Positions 9,045 through 18,691 of a stretch of 64,000 bases of DNA are shown here, one piece after another. Location of the stretch: NCBI GenBank assembly GCA_015487785.1, contig WFPC01000029.1:1-64000 (forward strand). The letters are read 5' to 3'. The notes below the pieces were generated by a model. It was not told the origin of the DNA and did not search any database. It saw only the letters and a program-made list of their open reading frames with translations. This stretch comes from Gammaproteobacteria bacterium. GTDB lineage: Bacteria > Pseudomonadota > Gammaproteobacteria > S012-40. The first letter of the stretch is position 1. Each line of letters starts with the position of its first letter. The position numbers and the translations under genes were made by a program.

Positions 9045-9830
9045 ATGAGTAGCGAGCTTGGCCGGGAACGCATCATTCATCGCAGCCGTGACGAGTTCGG
9101 TGAACTGACCGTCACCGACGGCGATTTCTTTCGCACCCTCTATTTTGGCAACCGCGACAAGCAGAGCTGCATGTTGCGGGATCAGCCGCACATCCTCACC
9201 CTGAAATATACCCAGGTCATGGCCAGTGCCCTGCTGTTCAAGCGGCATCCCGAGCGTGTGCTGGTGCTGGGCCTGGGTGGGGGGTCCTTGCCCAAGTTCT
9301 TCCTGCATGCCTGTCCACACACTCGGGTAGACGTGGTGGAGAGTCGTCCGGCGGTTATCCGGCTGGCCCATGAGTTCTTCCAGGTGCCACGTAAGCATCC
9401 CCGCCTGCGCGTGTTGCAGGGCGATGGCGAGGCCTTTGTCGAGAATCTTACCGGAGACAGGCCATACGACATGATGTTCGTGGATATCTTCGACAGTACC
9501 GGTCCTGCCGCAGCCCTGTCGCGGGAGCGTTTTCTGACCACCTGCTATGAGAGCCTGTCCGGCGATGGGGTATTGTGTCTCAATCTCTGGAATCGCACGG
9601 TGGACGACTTCGATCAGCGCTTCCGTCGTCTGGGACGCTTGTTCCCCGTGCGCCCTCTGAAACTGGTACTGGAACGGATCAACGGCAATGTGCTGGTGTT
9701 CGTATTGCGTGATCCTGCCCGGCTCGATGGGCTGGGCGGTCTGCGACCACAGGCCCTGGCCCTGCAGCACGAGCTGGGAATCAAAAGCCTGGAGCACTTG
9801 CGCTGGTTGCGTCAGCAGAATGCCTTGTGA
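9045..9830 (+). CDS. spermidine synthase-like methyltransferase-fold protein
   Basis: RVLVLGLGGGSLPKFFL, VDVVESRPAVIRLA, LRVLQGDGEAFV, YDMMFVDIFD motifs. Confidence 0.8.
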   Translation: MSSELGRERIIHRSRDEFGELTVTDGDFFRTLYFGNRDKQSCMLRDQPHILTLKYTQVMASALLFKRHPERVLVLGLGGGSLPKFFLHACPHTRVDVVESRPAVIRLAHEFFQVPRKHPRLRVLQGDGEAFVENLTGDRPYDMMFVDIFDSTGPAAALSRERFLTTCYESLSGDGVLCLNLWNRTVDDFDQRFRRLGRLFPVRPLKLVLERINGNVLVFVLRDPARLDGLGGLRPQALALQHELGIKSLEHLRWLRQQNAL

Positions 9831-9831
9831 G

Positions 9832-10305
9832 TCATTCGATGTCCATGCGAATCAGGGCATAGCCCTGGCGCTGGTAGGCGCGAATCTGTTCCGGGCCCGA
9901 GGCAGCCACGTCCACGTAATCGGGGAAATCCTCGCGGGAGAAGCCTTCCCAGGCGGCATGGGTGGCGCAGACGTGGACCGGCACGTCCTGGGTAACCAGC
10001 TTGCGCACGGCGTCGTGCACGGGGGCCAGGCGCTCGCGCCGGCTGCTGAGCAGGCCGAATTGTTCCGTGCCGTGGCTGACCACGGCGAAGCGCAGGTCGG
10101 GGTGGCGCTTGCGCAGGCGCTCTATGGCGGCGCGGATCCTGGGCAAAATCCGCTGTAGATCGTTCTCGCTGCCGGCGACGGTTTCGAATACCACGCCCTT
10201 GGGTGGATGCTGGGCCCGCAGGATGAAGGCGATACCGTGTTCACTGTCGCTTGCGGCAGACGGCAGGGTCCACAGCACACCGAGCAACAGGGCAAACAGG
10301 CGCAT
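9832..10305 (-). CDS. periplasmic DsrE-family protein
   Basis: MRLFALLLGVLWTLPSAASDS signal peptide; VCATHAAWEGFSREDFP; the ORF-track start at 11235 runs antisense through the aminotransferase and is rejected. Confidence 0.7.
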   Translation of the reverse strand: MRLFALLLGVLWTLPSAASDSEHGIAFILRAQHPPKGVVFETVAGSENDLQRILPRIRAAIERLRKRHPDLRFAVVSHGTEQFGLLSSRRERLAPVHDAVRKLVTQDVPVHVCATHAAWEGFSREDFPDYVDVAASGPEQIRAYQRQGYALIRMDIE

Positions 10306-10386
10306 GGTATGTTTCCCCAATGGCTGGTCAAAGTGGAAATAGTATAGTATAAGGCTAGGTTTTTGACCAATGAGAGAGATTGATCC

Positions 10387-11568
10387 ATGAGCGTGACTTC
10401 CTTCAACCCGCCGGTGCGGGTATTGATGGGGCCTGGCCCGTCCGACGTGCATCCACGCATCCTGTCGGCCCTGGCACGGCCCACCATAGGCCATCTCGAC
10501 CCCGCCTTCGTGGCCATGATGGACGAACTGAAAGGCTTGCTGCACTATGCCTTCCAGACCGACAATGCCCTCACCATCCCGGTGTCGGCGCCGGGTTCGG
10601 CGGGTATGGAGACGTGTTTCGTCAACCTGGTGGAGCCGGGTGACAAGGTGGTGGTGTGCCAGAATGGTGTGTTCGGCGGGCGCATGAAGGAAAACGTGGA
10701 GCGCATCGGGGCCACCGCCATCATGGTGGAGGATGCCTGGGGCGATCCGGTGGACCCGCAAAAACTGGAAGATACGCTCAAGGCCCATCCCGATGCCAAG
10801 GTGGTGGCCTTCGTGCATGCCGAGACGTCCACCGGTGCCGAGTCCGACGCCAAAACCTTGTGTGAGATCGCCCGGCGTCACGACTGCCTGAGCATCGTCG
10901 ATGCGGTGACATCCCTGGGCGGCATCCCGGTCAGGGTGGACGAATGGGGCATAGATGCCATCTATTCCGGCACCCAGAAATGCCTGTCCTGCACGCCGGG
11001 ATTGTCGCCGGTGAGTTTCAGCGAGCGGGCGGTGGAACGTATCAAGGCCCGCAAGCACCCGGTGCAGAGTTGGTTCCTCGATCTCAACCTGGTCATGGGG
11101 TACTGGGGGGGCGAGGGCAAGCGCGCCTATCATCACACCGCGCCCATCAACCCGCTCTACGCCTTGCACGAGTCGCTGGTGATGCTGCGCGAGGAGGGCC
11201 TGGAGAATGCCTGGGCCCGTCATCGGCGCAACCACGAAATACTCAAGGCCGGCCTTGAGGCCATGGGTCTGCGTTTCGTGGTCCGTGAAGAGGCACGCCT
11301 GCCCCAGCTCAATAGTGTGACGGTGCCCGAAGGGGTCGACGAGGCGGCGGTACGCCAGACCCTGCTGCAGCGCTACAACCTGGAGATCGGCGCCGGCCTC
11401 GGTGCTCTGGCCGGCAAGGTTTGGCGCATCGGGCTAATGGGCTACAGTTCCAACCTCAACAACATTATGCTCTGCCTGGGTGCCCTGGAGGCCGCCTTGA
11501 TCGAGCAGGGCGCGAAGCTGGAACAGGGCGCGGCCCTGGCCGCTGCACAACAGGCGGTGAACGCCTGA
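10387..11568 (+). CDS. class V aminotransferase (alanine/serine-glyoxylate aminotransferase family)
   Basis: PVRVLMGPGPSDVHPRIL; DAIYSGTQKCLSCTPGLSPVSFSERA PLP-lysine region. Confidence 0.9.
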   Translation: MSVTSFNPPVRVLMGPGPSDVHPRILSALARPTIGHLDPAFVAMMDELKGLLHYAFQTDNALTIPVSAPGSAGMETCFVNLVEPGDKVVVCQNGVFGGRMKENVERIGATAIMVEDAWGDPVDPQKLEDTLKAHPDAKVVAFVHAETSTGAESDAKTLCEIARRHDCLSIVDAVTSLGGIPVRVDEWGIDAIYSGTQKCLSCTPGLSPVSFSERAVERIKARKHPVQSWFLDLNLVMGYWGGEGKRAYHHTAPINPLYALHESLVMLREEGLENAWARHRRNHEILKAGLEAMGLRFVVREEARLPQLNSVTVPEGVDEAAVRQTLLQRYNLEIGAGLGALAGKVWRIGLMGYSSNLNNIMLCLGALEAALIEQGAKLEQGAALAAAQQAVNA

Positions 11569-11575
11569 CCTTTCC

Positions 11576-11605
11576 GGCGGCCGGTTTTTTCCGGCCGCCT
11601 TTACC
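11576..11605 (+). terminator. Rho-independent-like terminator after the aminotransferase gene
   Basis: GGCGGCCGG-tttttt-CCGGCCGCC followed by a short T-run. Confidence 0.65.
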
Positions 11606-11703
11606 CCCCTCTTTCAAACCACTTTGAAAAGAAGGTTTGTATCGCCTAGTTTTTATAGTATCCCTCGGTTTCGACGGGAATGGGCAGAGAGAGGAGGTGT
11701 GTG

Positions 11704-12648
11704 ATGAGAAGATGCAAGACAGCATGGCTGGGCCTGCTTGCCTTGCTGGTGAGCAATGGGGCCTGGGCCGGTTTCGAACACGGTAGCACCGTCACCGGCG
11801 AGGTCGTGCCTCAGGCTGGTGCCCGGATCGATGCGACCCTGGCCGGCGAACCCGTGACCAGAGGGTGGGAGCATGGCCGCCTGCTTCGGGATGGGGACCA
11901 TCGTCGGCAAGCGATCCTTGTGTTGGCGCAGAACAGTTCCCTGGATGGTGAACGGGGCAGTGACGCTTCCCGGGCTCGGCCCGATAGCGCGTCGGGCCTG
12001 CTGTGGGGGCTGTATCTGGCGCGCTACTTCGGCAGTGTGGGCGCCGAGCTGGGGCAGACGAGCAGTTTTCCAGCGCAGAAGGGATCCGATATCCGCCCTG
12101 CTGCCAATGTGCTGGGGGCGAGCATGTATTGGCGGCGGCCGTTTCCCAATCTTCTGTCCCTGGGCTTGGGGATGACCTTTGGTTTCGCTCTGGGCGACAC
12201 CCTGGCACGGGGCCTGGGGGTGGATCTGCACCCTCCCTATGGCGTGGCCGACACCTATCTCGGCTATGAGATGTCGTGGCGATTCAATCCCTATTTGAGC
12301 TATCAGATGACCCGGGTGGGCATGAATGCCGCGCCGATCGATCTGGCATTTCTGGTGGGTTTGCACCTTAGCGGCATGAACCTGCAGGCGATCACCGACG
12401 AGTCCGGTGGGGGTGGCATGCGCAACAGCCTCAGCGAGCGGCGCACCCTGTGGGGGCCGTCACTGGGCGCGGGCCTGTTCTACCGCATGGCCAACGACAT
12501 GTTACTGGTCAATGTGTTGCTCATGTTCGACTACGTTGCTGCCCAGAGTATGGAGTTCCAGACCTCGGTTTTTGGACTGGACTATGCCATGCGGGCCCAG
12601 GCCGCCTGGCTGCCGGTGTTCATGCTGAACCTGGTGAGACCGTTCTGA
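11704..12648 (+). CDS. exported hypothetical protein, possibly outer-membrane beta-barrel
   Basis: MRRCKTAWLGLLALLVSNGAWA signal peptide; alternating aromatic C-terminal half ending in F. Confidence 0.6.
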   Translation: MRRCKTAWLGLLALLVSNGAWAGFEHGSTVTGEVVPQAGARIDATLAGEPVTRGWEHGRLLRDGDHRRQAILVLAQNSSLDGERGSDASRARPDSASGLLWGLYLARYFGSVGAELGQTSSFPAQKGSDIRPAANVLGASMYWRRPFPNLLSLGLGMTFGFALGDTLARGLGVDLHPPYGVADTYLGYEMSWRFNPYLSYQMTRVGMNAAPIDLAFLVGLHLSGMNLQAITDESGGGGMRNSLSERRTLWGPSLGAGLFYRMANDMLLVNVLLMFDYVAAQSMEFQTSVFGLDYAMRAQAAWLPVFMLNLVRPF

Positions 12649-12664
12649 GGCCGACGGGGTTTGC

Positions 12665-13285
12665 ATGACGCTGGCGGCGGGCTTTCTGCTGCTGGTGGCA
12701 TGGCTGGGGTCGTGGTCTGCCGGGGGCGACCTGCGTGATTTGCTCGATCCCGCCGATACCCCGGCGGATTTCACGCATTGTCAGGGATATGGCTGCATGC
12801 AGCGTTTCCGCGTCAGCCTGGGAGAGCGGGACTGGCAGGGCTTGGTCCGCCCGCTGCGCACAGGTGCTGAGTCACCGATAGCGGAACGCCGTGCCGTGGC
12901 CGAGGTGATTGCGGCCTTCGAGCGCAAGGTGGGTGAACTCACCGGCAGTGGGCGGGACCACCCCCGGGCGCGGTTGTTCGAGACCGAGCCCGGACAACTG
13001 GATTGTGTGGACGAGACCGTGAATACCACTACCGTGTTGCACTTGTTGCAAGAGGCGGGCTTGTTGCGCTTCCATCGCCCGGCCGCGCCGGCGCGCCGCG
13101 GCTATGTCATCGATGGCCGCTGGCCGCACAATACCGCCGTGCTGGTGGAGCGGGACTCGGGGCGGGCCTTTGCAGTGGATTCGTGGTATCGCGCCAACGG
13201 GCAGGCGCCACACATCGTGCCGCTGGATCGATGGCTGGCCGGCTGGGAGCCTGCGGCGGCGCATCCGGCTCAGGGCACGCCGTAG
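12665..13285 (+). CDS. exported hypothetical protein
   Basis: 206 aa with N-terminal signal/anchor MTLAAGFLLLVAWLGSWSAGG; directly follows the preceding exported gene. Confidence 0.6.
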   Translation: MTLAAGFLLLVAWLGSWSAGGDLRDLLDPADTPADFTHCQGYGCMQRFRVSLGERDWQGLVRPLRTGAESPIAERRAVAEVIAAFERKVGELTGSGRDHPRARLFETEPGQLDCVDETVNTTTVLHLLQEAGLLRFHRPAAPARRGYVIDGRWPHNTAVLVERDSGRAFAVDSWYRANGQAPHIVPLDRWLAGWEPAAAHPAQGTP

Positions 13286-14091
13286 TTGCTGCAGCCGTTG
13301 GCATTGCGGTCGTCTTTGTTCATTCCCAGGCAATCGAGCGCCATTTCGGCGCTGTAGTGGAATTCCTGGGCCAGCATGGCGGCGAACAGAAAGACCAGCA
13401 AGGCTTCTTCTTCGTTTTCCTCCAGGGATTGTTTGATCTGCAACTTGTATACGGGCCCGCTGTAGGCGCTCAGGCCCATCAGATCGACCACCTGGGAACC
13501 GGTCAGCAGCTCGGCCTGCCAGCCGGCGTCGTTTTCCACCAGCGCCAGCGAGCCGGCGGGATACTGATGCCAGACTGTCTTGCCGCTCTCCTTGCGCTTG
13601 CGGGTTTGCGCGCCCCAGGATCGTGTCTGGCGATAGCGAAACCTGTGGGCGCCGATTTGTCCCTCCAGCAGCTCGCTGCGTGCGGGGAGATCGAGTCGGC
13701 CCAGCAGGGTGGCGGGCCCGGGTCTTTCGCGCACGACGTGTACGCCGTCGTCTCCGGTATCGCGCAAACGTGCCTGCAAGCGATAACGTTTGCCAGCGTA
13801 ATCCAGCGTGTCGGCCTGACTCACCTCGGTACCGCGCAAGGGCTTGAGCAGACCCTTGCGCTCGACCTGAATGGCGCCGGCCCGGTATTCGAAGGCCTTG
13901 TAGGTTTGTCCGCTGGCGACATCGCGCATGACATAGCTGCTGCCGTCGTTGAGGATCTCCAGCACCCGGCAGTTCTCGCAGGCATGCAGCTTCTGCTCGG
14001 CGTCGGCGGGAAAAGGGTGTAGCACCTGCTTCATGGAACAGCCGCCGAGCAGCAATGTGGCCAGGACGAGCAATAACGGTTGCAGGTACAT
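13270..14091 (-). CDS. hypothetical lipoprotein
   Basis: MYLQPLLLVLATLLLGGCS lipobox; 273 aa; convergently overlaps the previous gene. Confidence 0.65.
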   Translation of the reverse strand: MYLQPLLLVLATLLLGGCSMKQVLHPFPADAEQKLHACENCRVLEILNDGSSYVMRDVASGQTYKAFEYRAGAIQVERKGLLKPLRGTEVSQADTLDYAGKRYRLQARLRDTGDDGVHVVRERPGPATLLGRLDLPARSELLEGQIGAHRFRYRQTRSWGAQTRKRKESGKTVWHQYPAGSLALVENDAGWQAELLTGSQVVDLMGLSAYSGPVYKLQIKQSLEENEEEALLVFLFAAMLAQEFHYSAEMALDCLGMNKDDRNANGCSNYGVP

Positions 14092-14165
14092 GTCATCGTT
14101 CTCCCGTGCTGTTTTCCGGGTTGATTAAGTATGGCACAGGCCCCGTTTGCTGGCCAAGGCGCATG

Positions 14166-14193
14166 AAAAAACCCGGGCAGCTCGCTGCCCGGG
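14166..14193 (-). terminator. Rho-independent terminator of the RND efflux operon
   Basis: minus strand: CCCGGGCAG-cgag-CTGCCCGGG followed by TTTTTT. Confidence 0.85.
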
Positions 14194-14214
14194 TTTGTCT
14201 CGGCCAGGGACGCT

Positions 14215-17200
14215 TCAGTCGGCCTTGGCCGCCTTCTTGTAGCGGAAGGCGTAGTACATCACCGGGATCACCAGCAGGGTCAACAGGGTCGACACCAGGA
14301 TGCCGAAGATCAGGGCGATGGCCAGGCCGTTGAAGATGGGGTCGTCGAGAATGAAGAACGCCCCCAGCACCGCCGCCAGGGCGGTCAGCGCGATGGGCTT
14401 GGCGCGTACCGCGCCGGCCCGGATCACGGCCTCGTCGAAGGGTGTGCCGCGTGCCACCTGATCGTTGATGAAATCCACCAACAGGATGGAGTTGCGCACG
14501 ATGATGCCGGCCAGGGCGATCATGCCGATCATGGAGGTGGCGGTGAACTGGGCACCCAGCAGGGCGTGGCCCGGCATCACTCCGATCACCGTCAGCGGAA
14601 TGGGCGCCATGATGATCAGCGGTACCACATAGGAACGGAACTGCGCCACCACCAGCAGGTAGATCATGATCAGGCCCACCGAGTAGGCCAGGCCCATGTC
14701 GCGGAAGGTCTCGTAGGTGACCTGCCACTCGCCGTCCCATTTCAGGCTGTACTGATAGGGGTTGTCCGGCTGGTTGATCAGGTATTGCGGCATGGGTTCC
14801 TGTTGCCCGGCCAACTGGGCGAAGATGTCGAACATGCCATAGAGCGGGCTGTCCAGTTCGCCGGCCAGGTCGCCGGTGACGAACACTACCGGCAACAGGT
14901 CCTTGTGGTAGATGCTGTATTCCCGCTGGCTCTGCCTGACCTCGGCGATGGCCGACAAAGGCACCATTTCGCCGTTGTTGCCACGCAGTTTCAGGGCCAG
15001 TAGGCTTTGCAGCTCGGCCTTGTCGGCCACGCTGAATTCCAGCCGGATGGGCACCGGATACTTGACGTGCTCGTCGTGTATGTAGCCCACGTCACGGCCA
15101 CTGAGTGCGGTGCCGATGGCGCTGGTCACGCGGTGCTGGTCCAGTCCCAGGCGCGTGGCCTTGGCGCGGTCCACCTGGATGATCCACTTGGCGCTGGGTG
15201 TTTCCACCGAGTCGTCCACGTCCACCACGTCGGCGGTGTTTTCGAAGACCTGGCGCACCTGTTTGGCGATGGCGATCTGGCCCTCGTAGTCGATGCCGTA
15301 GACCTCGGCCACCAGCGGTGCCTGCACCGGCGGGCCCGGCGGTACTTCGACGATCTTCACATTGGCCTGGTATCTCGCGCCAATGGCCTGCAGGGGCTCA
15401 CGCACCGACAGGGCGATGTCGTGGCTTTGGCGCTCACGCAGGTGCTTGTCGCGCAGGTTGACCTGGATGTCGCCCACGCTGGCACCCTCGCGCAGATAGT
15501 ATTGGCGTACCAGGCCATTGAAATTGATGGGCGAGGCGGTGCCCACATAGGCCTGGTAGTCGGTCACTTCCGGCACCGTGGCCAGGTAGTCGCCCAGCTC
15601 GGCCAGGACGCGCGCGGTCTGCTCCAGGCTGCTGCCTTCGGGCATGTCCACCACCACCTGGAATTCGGACTTGTTGTCGAAGGGCAGCATTTTCAGCACC
15701 ACCAGCTTGGCGCCGGCCAGGCTCACCGAGGCGCCGATGAGTACCACGATCACCAGGCCCAGCAGGCGTCGTGGACTGCGTCCGGCACGGCCACGCAGGA
15801 AGGGGCGCAGACCCTTGTCGAACAGGCGGTACATGCGCGGATCCACTTCCTCCTCGCTTCCGCCGCCATGGCCGTCGGCGTGTTTGTGCTGTACGTTGCG
15901 CAGGACTTTCAGTGTCAGCCAGGGGGTGACGATGAAGGCCACCGCCAGCGAGATCACCATGCCGATGCTGGCATTGATGGGGATGGGACTCATATAGGGC
16001 CCCATCAGGCCGGTGACGAAGGCCATGGGCAGCAGCGCCGCCACCACGGTGAAGGTGGCCAGGATGGTGGGGCCGCCCACTTCGTCTACCGCCAGAGGAA
16101 TGACCTCGGCCAGCTTCTTGCCGCTCTGCTGCATGTGGCGATGGATGTTTTCCACCACCACGATGGCGTCGTCCACCAGGATGCCGATGGAGAAGATCAG
16201 CGCGAACAGCGAGACCCGGTTGAGGGTGAATCCCCAGGCCCAGGAGGCGAACAGGGTGATGGCCAGGGTGATGATCACCGCGGTGCCGACGATGAAGGCC
16301 TCGCGCCAACCCAGGGCGAACAGCACCAGCAGCACCACCACGCCGGTGGCGAAGAAGAGTTTCTTGATCAGGGTCATGGCCTTGTCGTCGGCGGTGGCGC
16401 CGTAGTTGCGGGTCACCGTGGCCTCGATGCCCTCGGGAATGAAAATGCCCTTCAGTTGCTCGAAGCGCTCGATCACCTGATTGGCGATGTCGATGGCGTT
16501 TTCGCCCGGCTTCTTGGCGATGGCCAGGGTCACCGCGGGATAGACACCCTGTTGGACGATGCCCTTGTCCGCGGCAGCGGGGCCGGTGCCGAACCACACG
16601 TATTGCTCCGCCTGATCGGGGCCATGGCTTACCTCGGCCACGTCACGCAGGAACACCGGCGCGCCTTCGCTCATGCCCACGATGAGATCGGCGATCTCAT
16701 CGGCGCTGCTCAGAAATACCCCGGCCTGAACCAGGATCTCCTGATTGTCGCGCACCACGCTGCCGGCATCCAGCGAACTGTTGGCGGCGGCCAGGGAACG
16801 TTCCAGTTGGGCGATGTCGATGCCGTAGCCGGCCATGCGCTGGGGATCGAGCAGCACATGCACCACGCGATCGGGACCACCGATGGTGTAGATGTCACGG
16901 GTGCCGGGCACGCGCTTGAGTTCGGCCTCGATGGCATGGGCCACCTGTTGTATTTCATAGGCGCCCCGGTTCTCGTCGGCCGACCACAGGGTCAGGGTGA
17001 CGATGGGCACGTCGTCTATGCCCTTGGGCTTGATGATGGGCTGGCCCACGCCCAGGCCCGGCGCCAGCCAGTCCTGGTTGGAGAAGATCTTGTTGTACAG
17101 GCGCACGATGGCCTGGGTGCGATCCTCGCCCACCTCGTATTGTACCGTCAGCACCGCCATGCCGGGACGGGACACGGAATAGACGTGTTCTATGCCGCTG

Positions 17201-17442
17201 ATCTCGGACAACACCTGTTCCGCCGGTGTGCTCACCAGGTTCTCCACTTCCTCGGCGCTGGCGCCGGGGAAGGGGATGAACACGTTGGCGAAGGTCACGT
17301 TGATCTGGGGTTCTTCCTCGCGTGGGGTCACCATCACCGCGAACAGTCCCAGCAACAGGCCCACCAGGGCCAGCAACGGGGTGATCTCGGAATGCAGGAA
17401 TTTCTTGGCGATGGTGCCGGAGATACCGAGCCGGGTACTCAT
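14215..17442 (-). CDS. RND efflux transporter permease
   Basis: 1075 aa; two repeats of TM segments; FPGASAEEVENLVSTPAEQ and GILVDDAIVVVENIHRHM motifs. Confidence 0.93.
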   Translation of the reverse strand: MSTRLGISGTIAKKFLHSEITPLLALVGLLLGLFAVMVTPREEEPQINVTFANVFIPFPGASAEEVENLVSTPAEQVLSEISGIEHVYSVSRPGMAVLTVQYEVGEDRTQAIVRLYNKIFSNQDWLAPGLGVGQPIIKPKGIDDVPIVTLTLWSADENRGAYEIQQVAHAIEAELKRVPGTRDIYTIGGPDRVVHVLLDPQRMAGYGIDIAQLERSLAAANSSLDAGSVVRDNQEILVQAGVFLSSADEIADLIVGMSEGAPVFLRDVAEVSHGPDQAEQYVWFGTGPAAADKGIVQQGVYPAVTLAIAKKPGENAIDIANQVIERFEQLKGIFIPEGIEATVTRNYGATADDKAMTLIKKLFFATGVVVLLVLFALGWREAFIVGTAVIITLAITLFASWAWGFTLNRVSLFALIFSIGILVDDAIVVVENIHRHMQQSGKKLAEVIPLAVDEVGGPTILATFTVVAALLPMAFVTGLMGPYMSPIPINASIGMVISLAVAFIVTPWLTLKVLRNVQHKHADGHGGGSEEEVDPRMYRLFDKGLRPFLRGRAGRSPRRLLGLVIVVLIGASVSLAGAKLVVLKMLPFDNKSEFQVVVDMPEGSSLEQTARVLAELGDYLATVPEVTDYQAYVGTASPINFNGLVRQYYLREGASVGDIQVNLRDKHLRERQSHDIALSVREPLQAIGARYQANVKIVEVPPGPPVQAPLVAEVYGIDYEGQIAIAKQVRQVFENTADVVDVDDSVETPSAKWIIQVDRAKATRLGLDQHRVTSAIGTALSGRDVGYIHDEHVKYPVPIRLEFSVADKAELQSLLALKLRGNNGEMVPLSAIAEVRQSQREYSIYHKDLLPVVFVTGDLAGELDSPLYGMFDIFAQLAGQQEPMPQYLINQPDNPYQYSLKWDGEWQVTYETFRDMGLAYSVGLIMIYLLVVAQFRSYVVPLIIMAPIPLTVIGVMPGHALLGAQFTATSMIGMIALAGIIVRNSILLVDFINDQVARGTPFDEAVIRAGAVRAKPIALTALAAVLGAFFILDDPIFNGLAIALIFGILVSTLLTLLVIPVMYYAFRYKKAAKAD

Positions 17443-18497
17443 AGGGAGCCCTCCTGCGCTTGCTTGAGCCGAATGCCGGCGGCAACCGGGTCGAGCACGA
17501 TGCGCTCACCCACCTCGAGGCCGGCCAGAACCGTGATGCGGTCGCCGTCGTGGCGGCCCAGGCGCAATTGGCGTAGGCGGATTCTGCCGTTGTCGTCCAT
17601 CACATAGACGGCGCTGACTTCACTACGCTGCACCACGGCCGCGGCGGGGATGCTGAGCACCTGCTCCTCGCCGATTTTGAAGGCCACCTTGACCAGCATG
17701 CCGGGATAGAGGTTACGCACGCCCTCCGGCAGGCGGGCACGCACCTTGAAAGTGTGACGGCGAGGGTCGGCATAGGGGAAGATGGTGAGCCCGGTGCTGG
17801 GCAGCAGGCGTTGCCCGACTTGTATCCGGGCGGCCTGTTGCCGGCGAATGGCATTGATAAAGCCCTGGGGCACGTCCACGCTCACCCGCAGCTTGTCCAG
17901 GGAAAGGCCGGTCATCACCGCCTGGCCGGGGCGCACGGTCTCGCCCACTTCCACGTGGCGCTTGACCACCACGCCGCTGTAGGGGGCGCGGATCACGGTA
18001 TTGGCCAGTTGCTCGCGGGCCTCGCTGACCGCGGCCTTGGCCGCGGCCACCCGGGCCTCGCTGGCCTTCAGTGCGGCTTGGGAGCGGTCGTAGTCCGAGG
18101 CGGACACGACTTTTTTCTGGAACATATCCTTGGCGCGATTGAAGGCGAGTCGGGCATCCTTGTGCTGGGCCAGGGCTTCCCGGAGATTGGCCTCGGCTTG
18201 TTGTAGCCGGGCCTTGTATTCCTGGTCGCGGATGCGGGCGATCACCGCGCCTTTCTCCACCAGATCGTCCACGTCGAAATTGATCTCGGTGATGCGTCCG
18301 GCAACCTGGGCCGAAACGGTGGACTGCATGATGGCTTCCACCACGCCGTCGAGCACCTGTTCCTTGTCATGCACATGATAACGAACCTCGCTGACGGGCA
18401 GCGTGGTTTCGGGGGCGGCCTGGCTGGTCAGCGGCAGCCCGCCGAGCAGTAGAAAGGACAGTATCCAGATGGGTCGCATGATAGAGTTCTCCCGCAT
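17439..18497 (-). CDS. RND efflux periplasmic adaptor (membrane fusion protein)
   Basis: signal peptide; VSAQVAGRITEINFDVDDLVEKGAVIARI lipoyl-like domain; overlaps permease start by 4 bp. Confidence 0.92.
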   Translation of the reverse strand: MRENSIMRPIWILSFLLLGGLPLTSQAAPETTLPVSEVRYHVHDKEQVLDGVVEAIMQSTVSAQVAGRITEINFDVDDLVEKGAVIARIRDQEYKARLQQAEANLREALAQHKDARLAFNRAKDMFQKKVVSASDYDRSQAALKASEARVAAAKAAVSEAREQLANTVIRAPYSGVVVKRHVEVGETVRPGQAVMTGLSLDKLRVSVDVPQGFINAIRRQQAARIQVGQRLLPSTGLTIFPYADPRRHTFKVRARLPEGVRNLYPGMLVKVAFKIGEEQVLSIPAAAVVQRSEVSAVYVMDDNGRIRLRQLRLGRHDGDRITVLAGLEVGERIVLDPVAAGIRLKQAQEGSL

Positions 18498-18551
18498 TTG
18501 AAGTTGATCCAGTGGCGGCCATAAAAAAAGCCTAGACCACGATTAAAAAGA

Positions 18552-18580
18552 AGAATATTATTATTTTCTAATATAGTCAA
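18552..18580 (-). promoter_or_regulatory. putative sigma70 promoter of the RND operon
   Basis: minus strand TTGACT-17 nt-TATTCT. Confidence 0.6.
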
Positions 18581-18634
18581 GCCGAATTTTTGCGCTTGCC
18601 CCGCCTGCTGTGCTGCGTTCGATGGCTTTTTTGT

Positions 18635-18651
18635 TAGTCTTAGACTATAAT
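18635..18651 (+). promoter_or_regulatory. palindrome overlapping a TATAAT -10 box of the sulP gene
   Basis: TAGTCT-T-AGACTA immediately overlapping TATAAT (18646-18651). Confidence 0.5.
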
Positions 18652-18691
18652 GAAAAGCTAATATTCAAAGCATTCACCATCAACGGAGCCT

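Noticed and set aside
9832-11235. 467-aa minus-strand ORF appearing to fuse a long N-terminal region to the DsrE-like protein
   Set aside because: The N-terminal part is antisense to the aminotransferase; a signal-peptide start at 10305 gives a normal 157-aa DsrE-like protein.
15007-17607. 866-aa plus-strand ORF opposite the RND permease
   Set aside because: Antisense ORF caused by GC-rich codon usage; composition is His/Gln/Gly-rich and the opposite strand encodes a clear RND transporter.
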